From NCBI GenBank assembly GCA_029953675.1, contig JAMWBK010000002.1, positions 310,001 through 374,000 on the forward strand: DNA of 64,000 nucleotides. The letters are read 5' to 3'. Of the stretch, positions 23,062-36,197 are shown in pieces. Every line of letters begins with the position of its first letter. The stretch's first letter is position 1. The notes under the pieces were generated by a model. That model was not told the origin of the DNA. It worked only from the letters and a program-made list of their open reading frames with translations, and did no database searches. Made by a program: the position numbers and the translations under genes. The stretch comes from Rhodosorus marinus (lineage: Eukaryota > Rhodophyta > Stylonematophyceae > Stylonematales > Stylonemataceae).

Positions 23062-24458
23062 ACTCCGAACTTCCTCTAAGCAAGCTAGTGGTCCACAATC
23101 TTGAGAGAAGAGATCTCAAGCTCGGTGAAGATTGGATTTTGCCCGCAAAAGGGTGCAACTTGCTAATCTCAGTTTGTGCGTTCCATTCATCTCCTCATCA
23201 CCTTCACTTTCGAAAAGGGAGCTGGCTAGAGGCTGTCCCTCGATTTTGAAGCCAGAGTGACGTTGTGTTCTCCAGAGATGATGCATAGATATGAGTCAGC
23301 CCGACTTGTGTGAATCACTGAAGCGTTGTATTTGTCTACAAGGGACAAACTTTAGCTCCGATGAAGGTACAAACAGGCATGAGCGGGGTGAAGTCTCCGC
23401 TTGAGTTTCTCCAGCGTTCGAGATAATGGAGGTTACCAGAGTCAATTTCTACTCGATCTTCGTCTGGTGTATTGTACCCTAGGGGTTGATCCCTCCCAAT
23501 TCGGTATCTTCGCTGTCCATGGCACTTGACTATATATGATTTCAGTCTCCTTGACGGTTCACACCAGACGGCTGCGTTATCTGGCCTTGCAGTTCCTTAC
23601 GCTACGAACTTTGGAACTGTGGGAATGATGATGGGTACGGCTTTTTATCTGTGAATGGTCTGTGTTGGAAGAGGCTGATGCGACCGCTTCAGACTTTTCC
23701 TCCGGCGTTTCCCTGTTCAGTTTGCTCATCGGTCAGAAAAAAAAAAAGCCTTTCTACCTGGATTACCGCGAAACCGACGAACTGCCTTTTTCGGTGCAGA
23801 AGAGCGTTTGAATCAGAGCGTATCAGAATCTGATGGACTGTGCCATATAAAAACTAAAAACTAGTGCCTGCGTCATTGCTCAAAGCCATCAACGAGCTAT
23901 CCGGATACTGACCCAGCCTTCCAGAATCCACATCGACCAGCGCAATCAGATCCCTAAATCCCTAAATAGCCCTAGCAAGCCACAGGGGCTTTCTGGGCCG
24001 CCGCTGACATCGTTGTACAAAACTCAACCTCACAGCTTTACTACTTGAGCAAGCACTTTCAACAGCGGTCTCGATGTCGCCAGCCTCCACAAGTGACTGT
24101 ACAAATCAGCAACAACATGAATATATACGAAGTGTCTATCTAACTCGCCATAACTGACTTTGGGCAGTAGGTCAGCCCTAAAGAGCTCTTCCTACCGATA
24201 TCGCTCTGTCCGCCATTGTCGTTGCGGATCCCTAGACCGTGCCTTCCATCGTCTCTGCTGCTTCAAACCCATCAAAAACCTCCATCTTGGTTAAGTCAGT
24301 GACGTCGTCACCAATTGCTGCCAACAAGTATCCTGGAAAAGGCGGCAATAGGTACCGGAAGCGTGTTTCTTCTTGCTCCTCATTTTGCGTTCTCAAGATG
24401 CACTAGCTGCTCCCACAGTCTTCAACAAAAGGAAGTTCTCTCAGACAGGCTCCGGGTC
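23062..24458. other. Intergenic, no supported gene
   Basis: Balanced composition, but only short frames on both strands with no recognised domain and no coherent splice path. A fragment near 23570-23640 reads plausibly but stops quickly. Confidence 0.4.
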
Positions 24459-25578
24459 CTACTTCGATGGTGGCGGATATGCCGGATACCCTCCTTGACC
24501 AGGCGGTGGTGCTGTTGGCCCCGGAGGTGGAGCTTGGCCAGGAGGCGGAGCCCCGGCTCCGGGCGGTTGTTGACCAGGTGGGGCTCCGTAGTATCCGCTT
24601 TGCGCGGGTGGCTGTTGACCGAAATATCCGCTCTGCTGCGGGGGTGCTTGTCCATATCCTCCTTGACCGGGGGGTGGTGGTCCATAGCCCCCCTGGCCCG
24701 GAGGTGGCGGTCCATATCCTCCCTGGCCCGGAGGCGGTTGTCCGTATCCTCCCTGGCCCGGAGGTGGTTGTCCATATCCTCCCTGACCTGGAGGCGCTGG
24801 CCCGTAACCCCCCTGCCCCGGAGGCGCATAACCACCTGCCGGCGGTACCCCGGGAGGAGGGTAGTACCCTCCTGGAGGTGGATAGCCACCTGGTGCGGGT
24901 GGATATCCCCCGCCCTGCGGCGGGTATCCAGCTTGCGGTGGGTATCCATAGGGTGCTTGACCTGGTTGCATTGGGTATCCGCCATATCCTGGAACTCCTG
25001 CTTTCGGTTCTGGTGTTCGAGAAGCACAAAAAAATGAATATCTTCGTTTAGCATATCATCCCGTACGAAAAGAAATATGGTAACAACAGTACCTTTCGCC
25101 CTCTTGTGGAGGACAACTTCAAGCCTAATCTCCCCTCCTGCCTTTCCCTTTTCCGTTCTCATCGCGTACCTAAAATTAATGAGAAGGCTCGTTAGACGTT
25201 GTACAACAGGCAGGCAGCTAGAATTTCTCTGAGCTTGGCGAAACAATCGCACCATTGGTTAACGGAGGCAGATTGCTTCCCAGGCTGGTTCAAATGGTTC
25301 AGATCTATATCTGTATAGGCGATCAGCCTGTCCTTTCCAATATTCTTATCCTTGACGTCGACTCTCAAATGCAAATGCGCCATCCCCGACTCCGGAACAT
25401 CGAACGAGAAATTCTGGTTCCATCTCGCCTTGGTTCCAGCCTCGTCCTTGACGGTCGTCATAACAACCCGATCAGTATACTTCATCCGAATCTCTACATA
25501 CGGATCTTGCCTTGAGAACCTTTCCTTATCAGGCATATGCCGAGCCTCAACAACGCAAACATCCATCCTCCCCGACAT
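24459..25578 (-). CDS. C2-domain protein with Gly/Tyr/Pro-rich repeat tail
   Basis: Three exons (25578-25253, 25169-25093, 24997-24459) encode ~313 residues. Residues 1-~130 form a C2 domain, a Ca2+/phospholipid-binding fold: MDVCVVEARHMPDKERFSRQ, DPYVEIRM, W-N-Q-N-F-S-F-D and a VDVKDKNIGKDRLI loop carry the usual Asp positions. The domain closes with GGEIRLEVVL after the splice. The rest is a flexible tail of GYPP / PPGQGGYG repeats (at least five near-identical PPGQGGYG units). The same layout (C2 then GYPPxGY tail) is found in plant and algal C2 proteins linked to membranes and stress, but the function here is not known. A C-rich tract (25616-25655) lies 40-75 bp upstream of the ATG. The long antisense frames over the tail are by-products of its repeats. 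Confidence 0.88.
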
Positions 25579-25615
25579 ATTTTGTTCAAACAATGAAAAA
25601 AAAACCTTCCCCACT

Positions 25616-25655
25616 CCCCCCAAAAATCTCTCTTCAATCCCCACCCCCGCCCCCC
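25616..25655 (-). promoter_or_regulatory. G-rich (coding strand) tract upstream of C2 gene
   Basis: C-runs on the + strand, i.e. G-runs on the coding strand, end ~40 bp before the C2 protein ATG. This is one of a recurrent set of start-proximal tracts in the window; regulatory function is inferred. Confidence 0.4.
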
Positions 25656-26864
25656 ACTCAGCCAACTCAAACACACGATCCTTATATCCTTTATCCAAAA
25701 ACGAAAAACCAAGAATTCAGACGCTTCTATACAGCAGGGACCCTTCTGCCTGCCCTCCACTAGCAATCCACAGAACCGCCTTCCTCCCCACTGACAATCA
25801 GCAGTCCTACTTCATCGGCTGCCTCACACAAAAACCCCTCAAAAATATATATAATACATCCCCACCCCTTTCCAAGAACGAATCCATATATCCCATCTCC
25901 TCCCAATTCAAATGACCCCCTCATACTTTTTCTTACTTTACAATCATACTACGACCCGCCCCCTTATTTTCATTTTTATTAGTATATTAAAAATAATTAT
26001 ACATATACCAAAATCTTACCCCCCTTACAAATTGCTTGTAAGCTTGAATATACCTTTTTGAAGGGGGGTAAGAAAAGTTGCATTTAAAGGTTAGCTAGTA
26101 CGAGTACTAATCACAGAATTTGATGAATCAGTCATGGTGTGAAAAACTTATAGTAGAATTAGATAATCATGGAGTAGCTACGGTAAGCTGATGTAGTATG
26201 ATGGAAATAAATTCGTATTTTGGGGCTTATTTAGGACGTATATGATCTATTAATACGATACTATGGGGGTAACATGGACTGTCAGTGACTTAAAAACGAA
26301 ACTTACACATTGATCTTGACTTAATTTTGTTTTGCTATAAAAACAAGGGCCATACAAACTTTTCTATTGAATGGATTGAATTTAGTGAATCTATAAAAAA
26401 ACCTACACGTGGAATGGGATTCTTTTCCGTGGTTTTTGGGGGGATGGGCGTTGGGGTCTGCATGGACCTGGAGGTTTCGATGAAGTTTGGGGTTTGAAGA
26501 GAGAATGCTCAGAGAAGGGTCTGGTCTGGAGCACAATACAGGGTGAAGTGTCCCGATACCATTGATTACTATGTGGAAACCGCAACCAATCACAACCCCA
26601 ATCCCTTTGCAAGGCTTCGCTGTCCAGCAGCTTTTTTGAGCTCGTCGCCACTGTACTGGATATGATGCATTTGGATGTTCTGTGCTCCAGATTTTTGGAC
26701 GGGCTTGAAGTGCCTTCGTTCGCTTTATGAACTCCTGAGAAGAACCATTTAAGTATCAAATATCTAGGCGTGTATGGCTTCCACAGTGAACTTTTTTTCA
26801 GCACAGTCTTCGCTCTGGGATGAAAAGTCGTCAAACATGGGGTGGTTGCTGGTTCCTCTAGCAG
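25656..26864. other. Intergenic, AT-rich
   Basis: C-rich and AT-rich DNA to ~26350, then balanced sequence with a 143-codon minus-strand frame (26403-26834) lacking any domain. No gene is supported. Confidence 0.4.
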
Positions 26865-27311
26865 TCAGGGCGGAGGGTAGTAACCAGACGGCGGAGGTGG
26901 ATACTGACCACCCTGCGCTGGATACCCTCCTTGACTAGGCGGCGGTGCTGTTTGTCCTGGAGGTGGATACTGACCACCATGTGCTGGATAACCTCCTTGA
27001 CCAGGTGGTGGTGCTGCATGTCCTGGAGGTAGAGCTTGCCCTGGATGCGGGGGGTATGCGGTGGGTATACAGTGTGCGGTGGGTATGCAGTATGCGGTGG
27101 GTATGCAGCATGCGGTGCGTATCCGGTTGGTGGTGAATATCCGTATGGTACTGGTTCTGGGTGTCCTGGTGACGCTCCAGCTCGTGGATCTTGAGGTTAG
27201 AATGGAAAAGACTTCTATCAGATAGCACGACAGCACTACCCTAAACCAACTGAATGGCAGCGAGTACTTACCATCATACTTCTTGCGCAGAGTGATTTCA
27301 ATAACCCCAGA
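26865..27311 (-). pseudogene. Frameshifted paralogue of the C2/GYPP-tail protein
   Basis: A small exon (27311-27272) ending SGVIEITLRKKYD matches the last C2 strand of the neighbouring gene. It splices by a canonical intron to an exon starting at 27189. That exon reads DPRAGASPGHPEPVPYGYSP and then YPPHTA-type repeats. Near 27065 the reading frame is lost. The remaining tail (GQALPPGHAAPPPGQGGYP... to SGYYPPP and a stop at 26865) lies in another frame. The repeat unit is 18 bp, and a 7-nt contraction at the end of the array explains the shift. No N-terminal C2 exon could be placed with confidence. It may be a decaying duplicate or carry a sequencing error. Confidence 0.6.
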
Positions 27312-27488
27312 CTAATGCTGAATAAGAGCTAGTTCCACCCTACGACTCAAGTAGTAGTTAAAATACCTACGAGTAAGTACAATGCGTTTAGGGAAAACAT
27401 GGCGTCACGCACCTCTGAGTGAGATACTGTGATGCGTTGATTAAAAGAGAGAGCGTGAGAGAGAGTAAGTAACGCTGGACATGCCCTT

Positions 27489-27839
27489 TTAGCCTCCGCA
27501 CAAAACAAATTCCAGGGGTATGTTGTCTTGCGATTGGTTTTGCAAACTGTAGTGCACGATCTCCTTACCGTCTGAAAGTTGAATGCTGAGATGCGGTACT
27601 GAGCTGGCAATCAACCTCGCCCCAGCGCGGCTCAAGCGTGCTGCGCCAAACATCCCGTAGCGTTTGTTCGGCTGACTGAAAAGCCAGTGCTGAGGTGTGG
27701 GATCTGCTGAACCGATTTCAGCAGTCGTGATGTTGGGATTAGCTAGGCAAACTGTCTTAATGTCCTTCTCCCCTTCTGAAGGATGCACGCTGAGTAGCCC
27801 GGTCCATGCCGTAAAAACCCATGCAGAACTGCAAATCAA
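27489..27839 (-). CDS. Hypothetical frame, possibly an exon
   Basis: A ~116-codon open frame with protein-like composition (KTVCLANPNITTAEIGSADP, LSIQLSDGKEIVHYSLQNQS). No ATG at a convincing position and no recognised domain. It could be an upstream exon of the damaged C2 paralogue or an unrelated gene. Confidence 0.22.
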   Translation of the reverse strand: MICSSAWVFTAWTGLLSVHPSEGEKDIKTVCLANPNITTAEIGSADPTPQHWLFSQPNKRYGMFGAARLSRAGARLIASSVPHLSIQLSDGKEIVHYSLQNQSQDNIPLEFVLCGG

Positions 27840-29598
27840 CCTTGTCCTGTCTCAAGTCGAAATTACTATGGTTGACTGAACACTGCGGATAGATTGGTCC
27901 CTGGGAAATTCAAGCCGCAGACTGCTGACAAGATCCGAGAGATTTCTAAGCTCTTCTGCGATGAACCATTGTTGGAGCTTGCGGCACTTGGAAGACAAGA
28001 CGAGACCCGACTAACTTGCACCGCAACTGCGTTGTTATCGGGGTGTACGCAAATGCTTGAAGTTTCAACGCTTATGCTGCATAAGTGTTTCATACACTTT
28101 CATACCAACATGTCCCGCACATACACAATTTTAGCCGTTTGAGTGCAGATTTTTCCCCTTCGATATTGGATTTTTCATCGGAAAGCACATGCGGCGAAAC
28201 GCGGTCATCCGATTCAACAATTCTGAAGTTTCGCAGTTTGTATGTCATGTTGATACGTCATCATCGTTGGCTTATTCAGAGCAAGTGCTATCCTCAAGCT
28301 TCTACTTTCTAATCTCCTCAGCTTGATCATATACAGCAGATGGAGGTCCATCGCGGGTGCGATGATCCTACAGAAATTCGATACCTTCCCATGCGACGGG
28401 CTAACCCTTTCATCGCCATCGATGTTAGTGTTTGTACTAGTTGTACGAAGGTTTTTATCGTTTCATAGAGTTGTCCAAGTCCTGTCTTTCGTGTTTTTAA
28501 GACTAAGGTAACCCATGATGACGATTGCCTTCGAAAGCTCAGCTCAGCCCCGCCGCCTGAAGATCCGAGACGTAACTGAACTGGACTTCATCTCACCGGA
28601 AGGCTAGTCCTTCATGGGAAGAATCATCGGCATGGCTTTGTCTCCTTCCAAGACCTCCGATTCATCGGACAGCTGCACTTTCACGATGCCTGCGATGATT
28701 TCCTTGATGGAGTGCCCTGAAGGAGACCCTCTCATACGGGAGCTAGGATCCAAATGTGCCGGGATCCACTGTTAGAAGAGCCATTCAAAGTTCCCAAATT
28801 CGTCAAAACCTCTTGTCGTATACTGCTCCTTGAAACTTGTACTTTGGCTTCGTCTTCATCCCCTCACCAAACAACAAGCGCAACACTTTGCTGCGTCAGT
28901 TCCCGCGATACCTGTTGGGTTCAGTCGAAACAGTACATGGAGGGTTTCAGTCGGCCCGAGTGGCTGAGAAGAGCAAAGGAATACGCTGACAACTTGCGCT
29001 TCCAAGACGAACTGTTACGGTCTCAAGCTTCCTTTGGCGGGCATTTGAAAAGAAATCGACTCTGTTCGAGCCTAGCTAGCCTGAGCTGGTTGAAGACGAG
29101 GATGACGAGCGTCGAGGAAGAACATTCTTGGTGAAAGCTTCACTGGCGAGTAGTTGCTTGGAAATCTTGGTTCAGTCCGACCCCAGCCACCCTGAGAGGA
29201 GTGAACCAAGACCCTGATGACGGGCGGGGAGAACAAGTTTTGGCCTCGCTAGGCTTGGCGGGTTTTTGGAGAAGAAGTTTTGCTTGTTTTTGAATTTTTC
29301 AGAAGAATATATTGTTTTGTGAAAGAAAACCCAATACACATCTTGGTTCCCATTTTGCAACTTGATGCTGGGCATGGCGGGAATAGCTCCATTTCACTTG
29401 ATTAAGCCAGCATCATACGTTTTCCTAGAAAGATTTCGGATTTTCCTCGAAGGCTACAGCACCTCCGACAAGTCATACATTGAACGCCTTTGCGTTGGAC
29501 GTTGTTTCGAAGCAGCTCCGAGCTTCTAGTGTCCCGCTTTTGCAGTTCTCCCCCGGGGGGAGATATCTCGTTTACTTGCTCAGTACAAGGAAAACAAT
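27840..29598. other. Intergenic with unassigned short frames
   Basis: Short + strand frames at 27894-28142 (KIREISKLFCDEPLLELAAL) and 28754-29134 (EGFSRPEWLRRAKEYADNLR) look somewhat protein-like. They are broken by stops, and I found no splice model or family. They could be relics of a gene. Confidence 0.3.
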
Positions 29599-30511
29599 CT
29601 ACTCTTCCTTCTTCTCTTCCCCAGAGTTCTCCTCTGGAATAATGCCTTGCTTAACCAAGTAGGCAATGATCGTCTTGGAGGCCTCCTCCGGGCTCTGTTC
29701 AGCGGTGTTGATCTTGACTTCTGGTTCCACAGGAGCCTCATATGGGTCATCGATACCGGTGAAATTCTTGATCTCTCCAGCTCGGGCCTTCTTGTAAAGT
29801 CCCTTAGGATCACGTGACTCGGCAACCTCAAGTGGGCCTGAAGGAGATCGTCAAAGGAAATGGCGATGGGTTTGGTTCAGCCCCGGCTGTGAGATACACA
29901 GCTTTTCCACTAGTAAGGGTTGGGACGCTTACAGTCAATGTGGACTTCAATGAAAGGAATCTTGGCCGCTTCGTGGACGTCCCTTGCGATCTTTCGGTCC
30001 GCAATGTAGGGGGAGATGAAAGCGGTCATGGAGATAATTCCCATGTCGCCCATGAGCTTTGCAACCTCTCCAATACGGCGGATGTTCTCAGTTCTGTCCT
30101 ACTCCCATGAAAATCAGCAAGGCACGCGTGGTCAACATGGATTCCCGAAACAAGCTCTAGAGTTTCTTCAGATTAGTACCTCAGCCGAGAACCCAAGGTT
30201 CTTGTTCAATCCATGGCGGATGTTGTCACCATCGAGCCGGTAGGAAAGCGATCCCCTCATCAAGAGTTGCTTCTCAAGCTCCACGGAGACGGTAGACTTG
30301 CCAGATCCCGACAAACCAGTCAACCACAGCGTAGCGCCCTTCTGTCCGAGGACCTTGTGGCGATCCTCCCTGGTGACTAGACACAACCCACCAAGCAATT
30401 CACATCGCTCAGGAAAATCCGTACCAGAAAAAATATCTCTTCTAGATGTGGATTCAACCCAAATCACTCACCTTCACCCTCATGCCAAACAATGTTCGTT
30501 GCCTTCTGCAT
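29599..30511 (-). CDS. Adenylylsulfate (APS) kinase
   Basis: Four exons (30511-30472, 30376-30180, 30098-29933, 29837-29599) encode ~213 residues. APS kinase phosphorylates adenylylsulfate to PAPS, the sulfate donor for sulfation. Hallmarks: the start [15 protein letters not shown]-loop [40 protein letters not shown], the FISPYIADR segment with the phosphorylated Ser region, and [13 protein letters not shown]. The chain begins right at the catalytic domain with no targeting peptide, suggesting a cytosolic enzyme. It ends in an acidic/lysine tail (EEKKEE). There is no fused ATP sulfurylase. A C-rich tract (30609-30651) lies ~100-140 bp upstream. Confidence 0.95.
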
Positions 30512-30608
30512 TATTTCCAAAAATAAGGATCCTAAACAATGGGGCACTAACTGATAACACAACCAAACAACGCAACTAAGCCAAAAAACTTCACACTTGA
30601 TAACCTTC

Positions 30609-30651
30609 ACCCTCCTCCCTACCCCCAAACCTTTCCCCCAAAAACCTTCTC
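30609..30651 (-). promoter_or_regulatory. G-rich (coding strand) tract upstream of APS kinase
   Basis: Several 5-6 C runs on the + strand about 100-140 bp before the APS kinase ATG. Same class as the other start-proximal tracts; regulatory role inferred. Confidence 0.4.
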
Positions 30652-31297
30652 CCACGAACCGATTCTTCCTCACGATCTCTTCCGATCGGCTCTAAGGCAT
30701 TGAAAACAGATCCAAAACCGCATTGATCCAATACCCCCTCTTATAAACACTCTCAAAATATCTTATTCAAACCATTCAAAAATCATTATGCACCTTGTTT
30801 ACCCTATTAAAATCATACTTCATCTTTATACATAATAAAATATTACCTTTACTTTTCGCAAAGAGAAATCTTTATCCCCTACGTTTAATATTTGTCTCGA
30901 CGGAGTGCTGTTGAATAATGCATCGATTCCCCCCCCTTTAAATTCGGAATGGATTTTGTCACTCTACGTGTCCAAAAACCATTATAAAGGAAAATACTAG
31001 AAATAAACATTTAAATCAGAAATCGCGAATAGTCGGTTTCGTTTTAGGAAATGATTTTAGAGGTTTGGGTTTGATTACGGCTTTTATTGGATGAGCTGTT
31101 CCAGACGTGCGGAATTATTTCTGCGAAAAAATATAATTGTTTCGCAGGAAAAAGGCGGTTTTCTTGGTCAAACCTCTGACGTACAACCCGCCCTGTCTTG
31201 GGTGTACGATAGTACCTTATATGTTCGTGTACTATTTGTTTTGTCGTACGAATGCTCCCGTTTTGGTTTGTCGGGGTTTTTGGGGGGGAGGGGGTAG

Positions 31298-31652
31298 ATG
31301 GATGGCTTCAAGCGCTTTGCTCAGATCCGCCAACGAAACCTGCGGACGCTTTTGGATACCACCTTGTGCGTGGGAACTGTTCTTCCCTTGTTACCCGGAG
31401 ATGAGTTTAACCAGAGCCTCATTGTTGTGTGCATGGCCATCGATTTGTTCGTTTCATGTTTTTTGTTTCATGTTTTCTTTATTGAATTATATCTTCCGTC
31501 GACATGTACAATCACTTCGTTTCGATGTGTTTCCGATCGCGTACGCTGCTGGAGCCGCCGAGCAATCGCAGTCCAGTTCCGTACAGGTCGCCCTAGAGGT
31601 CGTTTTAGCACATTCTGCCAGCCTTCTTCACATGTTCACACCTGACTGTTGA
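31298..31652 (+). CDS. Hypothetical short protein, possible two exons
   Basis: An ATG immediately after a 13-G-rich run (31282-31294) opens MDGFKRFAQIRQRNLRTLLD..., a helical-looking frame. Splicing from a donor at 31427 to an acceptor near 31571 (phase 0) would join it to ...VALEVVLAHSASLLHMFTPDC and a stop at 31652. No family is recognised and the donor is weak. An unspliced overlapping frame covering 31137-31652 is the alternative. Confidence 0.3.
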
Positions 31653-31742
31653 CTTTCACGGATCTATATTCACTGAAAATGTACATCTAAACAACTTCTT
31701 CTCCTTCCACGCTCGCGTCTATCTTGGAACTTATCTATTGAT

Positions 31743-34726
<2,984 letters not shown>

Positions 34727-36197
34727 CTCAGAGAGTTTTCAAGGACCCGAAAATTGCCCAAACACCCTTCCACTGCCCAGCGAAAGGTCCAACCAACGTT
34801 CCCAAAACCACCTCAAAACCTCTTTCAACGCTACAAACAAAGAGCTAAACCCCGCCTCCCCAAAAAACTATCTCAGCTAGCACTAGAACGTGAGACCAGT
34901 ACCGCTAGGGCAGTTCCGTTAAAAGAACCCTCAACTCAAACCTCCTTCCTTGTCAAAGACAGCACAGAGTATATATGAAGCAACCTCGTCCTCGTCCCAA
35001 AAAGAGAATGCCTGCTCCATATTTGGAGAAAACCCCGAACCCCTCCTACTGAAAACCGTCAAATAATCTTCCACTTCATAATTTCGATAAAAATACAGTT
35101 TAAATTCCCAAAGACACGCAAGAATTCCTCCCTCCCCCCTCTCTCCTCCTTTCAATTCTACTATTTCCATGACGTAGATCTTCCTGACCATGAAGCGGCT
35201 CTTGCAGACGACTTTCGTTCTACGAATGATTCTTCCAGGCCCAAAAATGCAAACAAGGCGAATGTTCCATCTCCCGAATAGTGAATAGTGAAGAGCACAG
35301 CGGCCAAAGCAAGGAGGGCCAGTGTTCCTCTTTAGAGGAAAAAGTTGAGAATGTAATCAATCGATATACGTGAAAACTGATTGATGGAATGAACTCGAAA
35401 GTAGGGGGGAAAACTATTTTGGAAAATTGAGTTTGCGGAGATCTGAATTTCAGGCTATGATTCTCGTCGGTTGATCTTGACGGGTCTTTGAAGCGGTTGG
35501 CCGTCTGTCGGTCCGTGCTGCCCTAGTGATGATGCGAGTGGTTCTTCTGTCTACGAAAATGGTACCTGAATAGTAGATTTTCTCTGTCCGCGTACGGACC
35601 CCGCCATTATGCCATGTTAACTCCTGCTATTGAGAACCTTGATCATCCCAGAGCCTGCTCTATCGCCAAACTACGTGTCTACGTTTTTGCCTCGCTATTC
35701 AGACGCGATCACTAAGAGGATCGTGTCTGAATCGAACCCAGAATGAGCTTCTGCGACCTGAACCGGCTTATCTGGTCGAGCGGATTGACCACCAGAAAAT
35801 CCGCGTATCGGACTCTAGATTGCTCTTCCAAGTTCCGCGCAGATCGGAACTTGATTGACATGAACGCGAATTAGTCTTCTCGGATCATGATTTCAATCTG
35901 GCTCATCAGAATCAGCAGAATGTCCTAACAACTTCCAGACCATCATCGCGCTAGTTACCGCTATGGTCCTCCCGTGGCCCGGTTCCCAAATCAGTGCCCA
36001 TCAATGTTTTGTAGTGCCAAATCACTTCTCATCTAAACGACTTTTTGAGGAAGAATTGTTCATAGCTGCTGGGTTTTGGCTGAGGACTGGTCAAGGCTAG
36101 GTGGGGGCTAGTGCTCTAATTCAGTTCTACGGGACCGATTCTTAATATTAAATCTGGAACTTAAGGATTCAAAAACGTCTGTGCGTGTGTTGTCCAA
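34727..36197. other. Intergenic, no supported gene
   Basis: C-rich stretches near 35128-35155, otherwise balanced to AT-rich. A 29-codon ATG frame on the minus strand near 35017 lacks support. No RNA gene was recognised. Confidence 0.45.

Noticed and set aside
24403-25255. Long overlapping frames on both strands across the C2 protein tail
   Set aside because: They are by-products of the GC-rich Gly/Pro/Tyr repeats; only the spliced minus-strand frame continues the C2 domain with correct phases.
35725-35760. tRNA T-arm-like 'ggttcgattc' on the minus strand
   Set aside because: The flanking sequence does not form a T stem in the right register, and no acceptor, D or anticodon arm is found.
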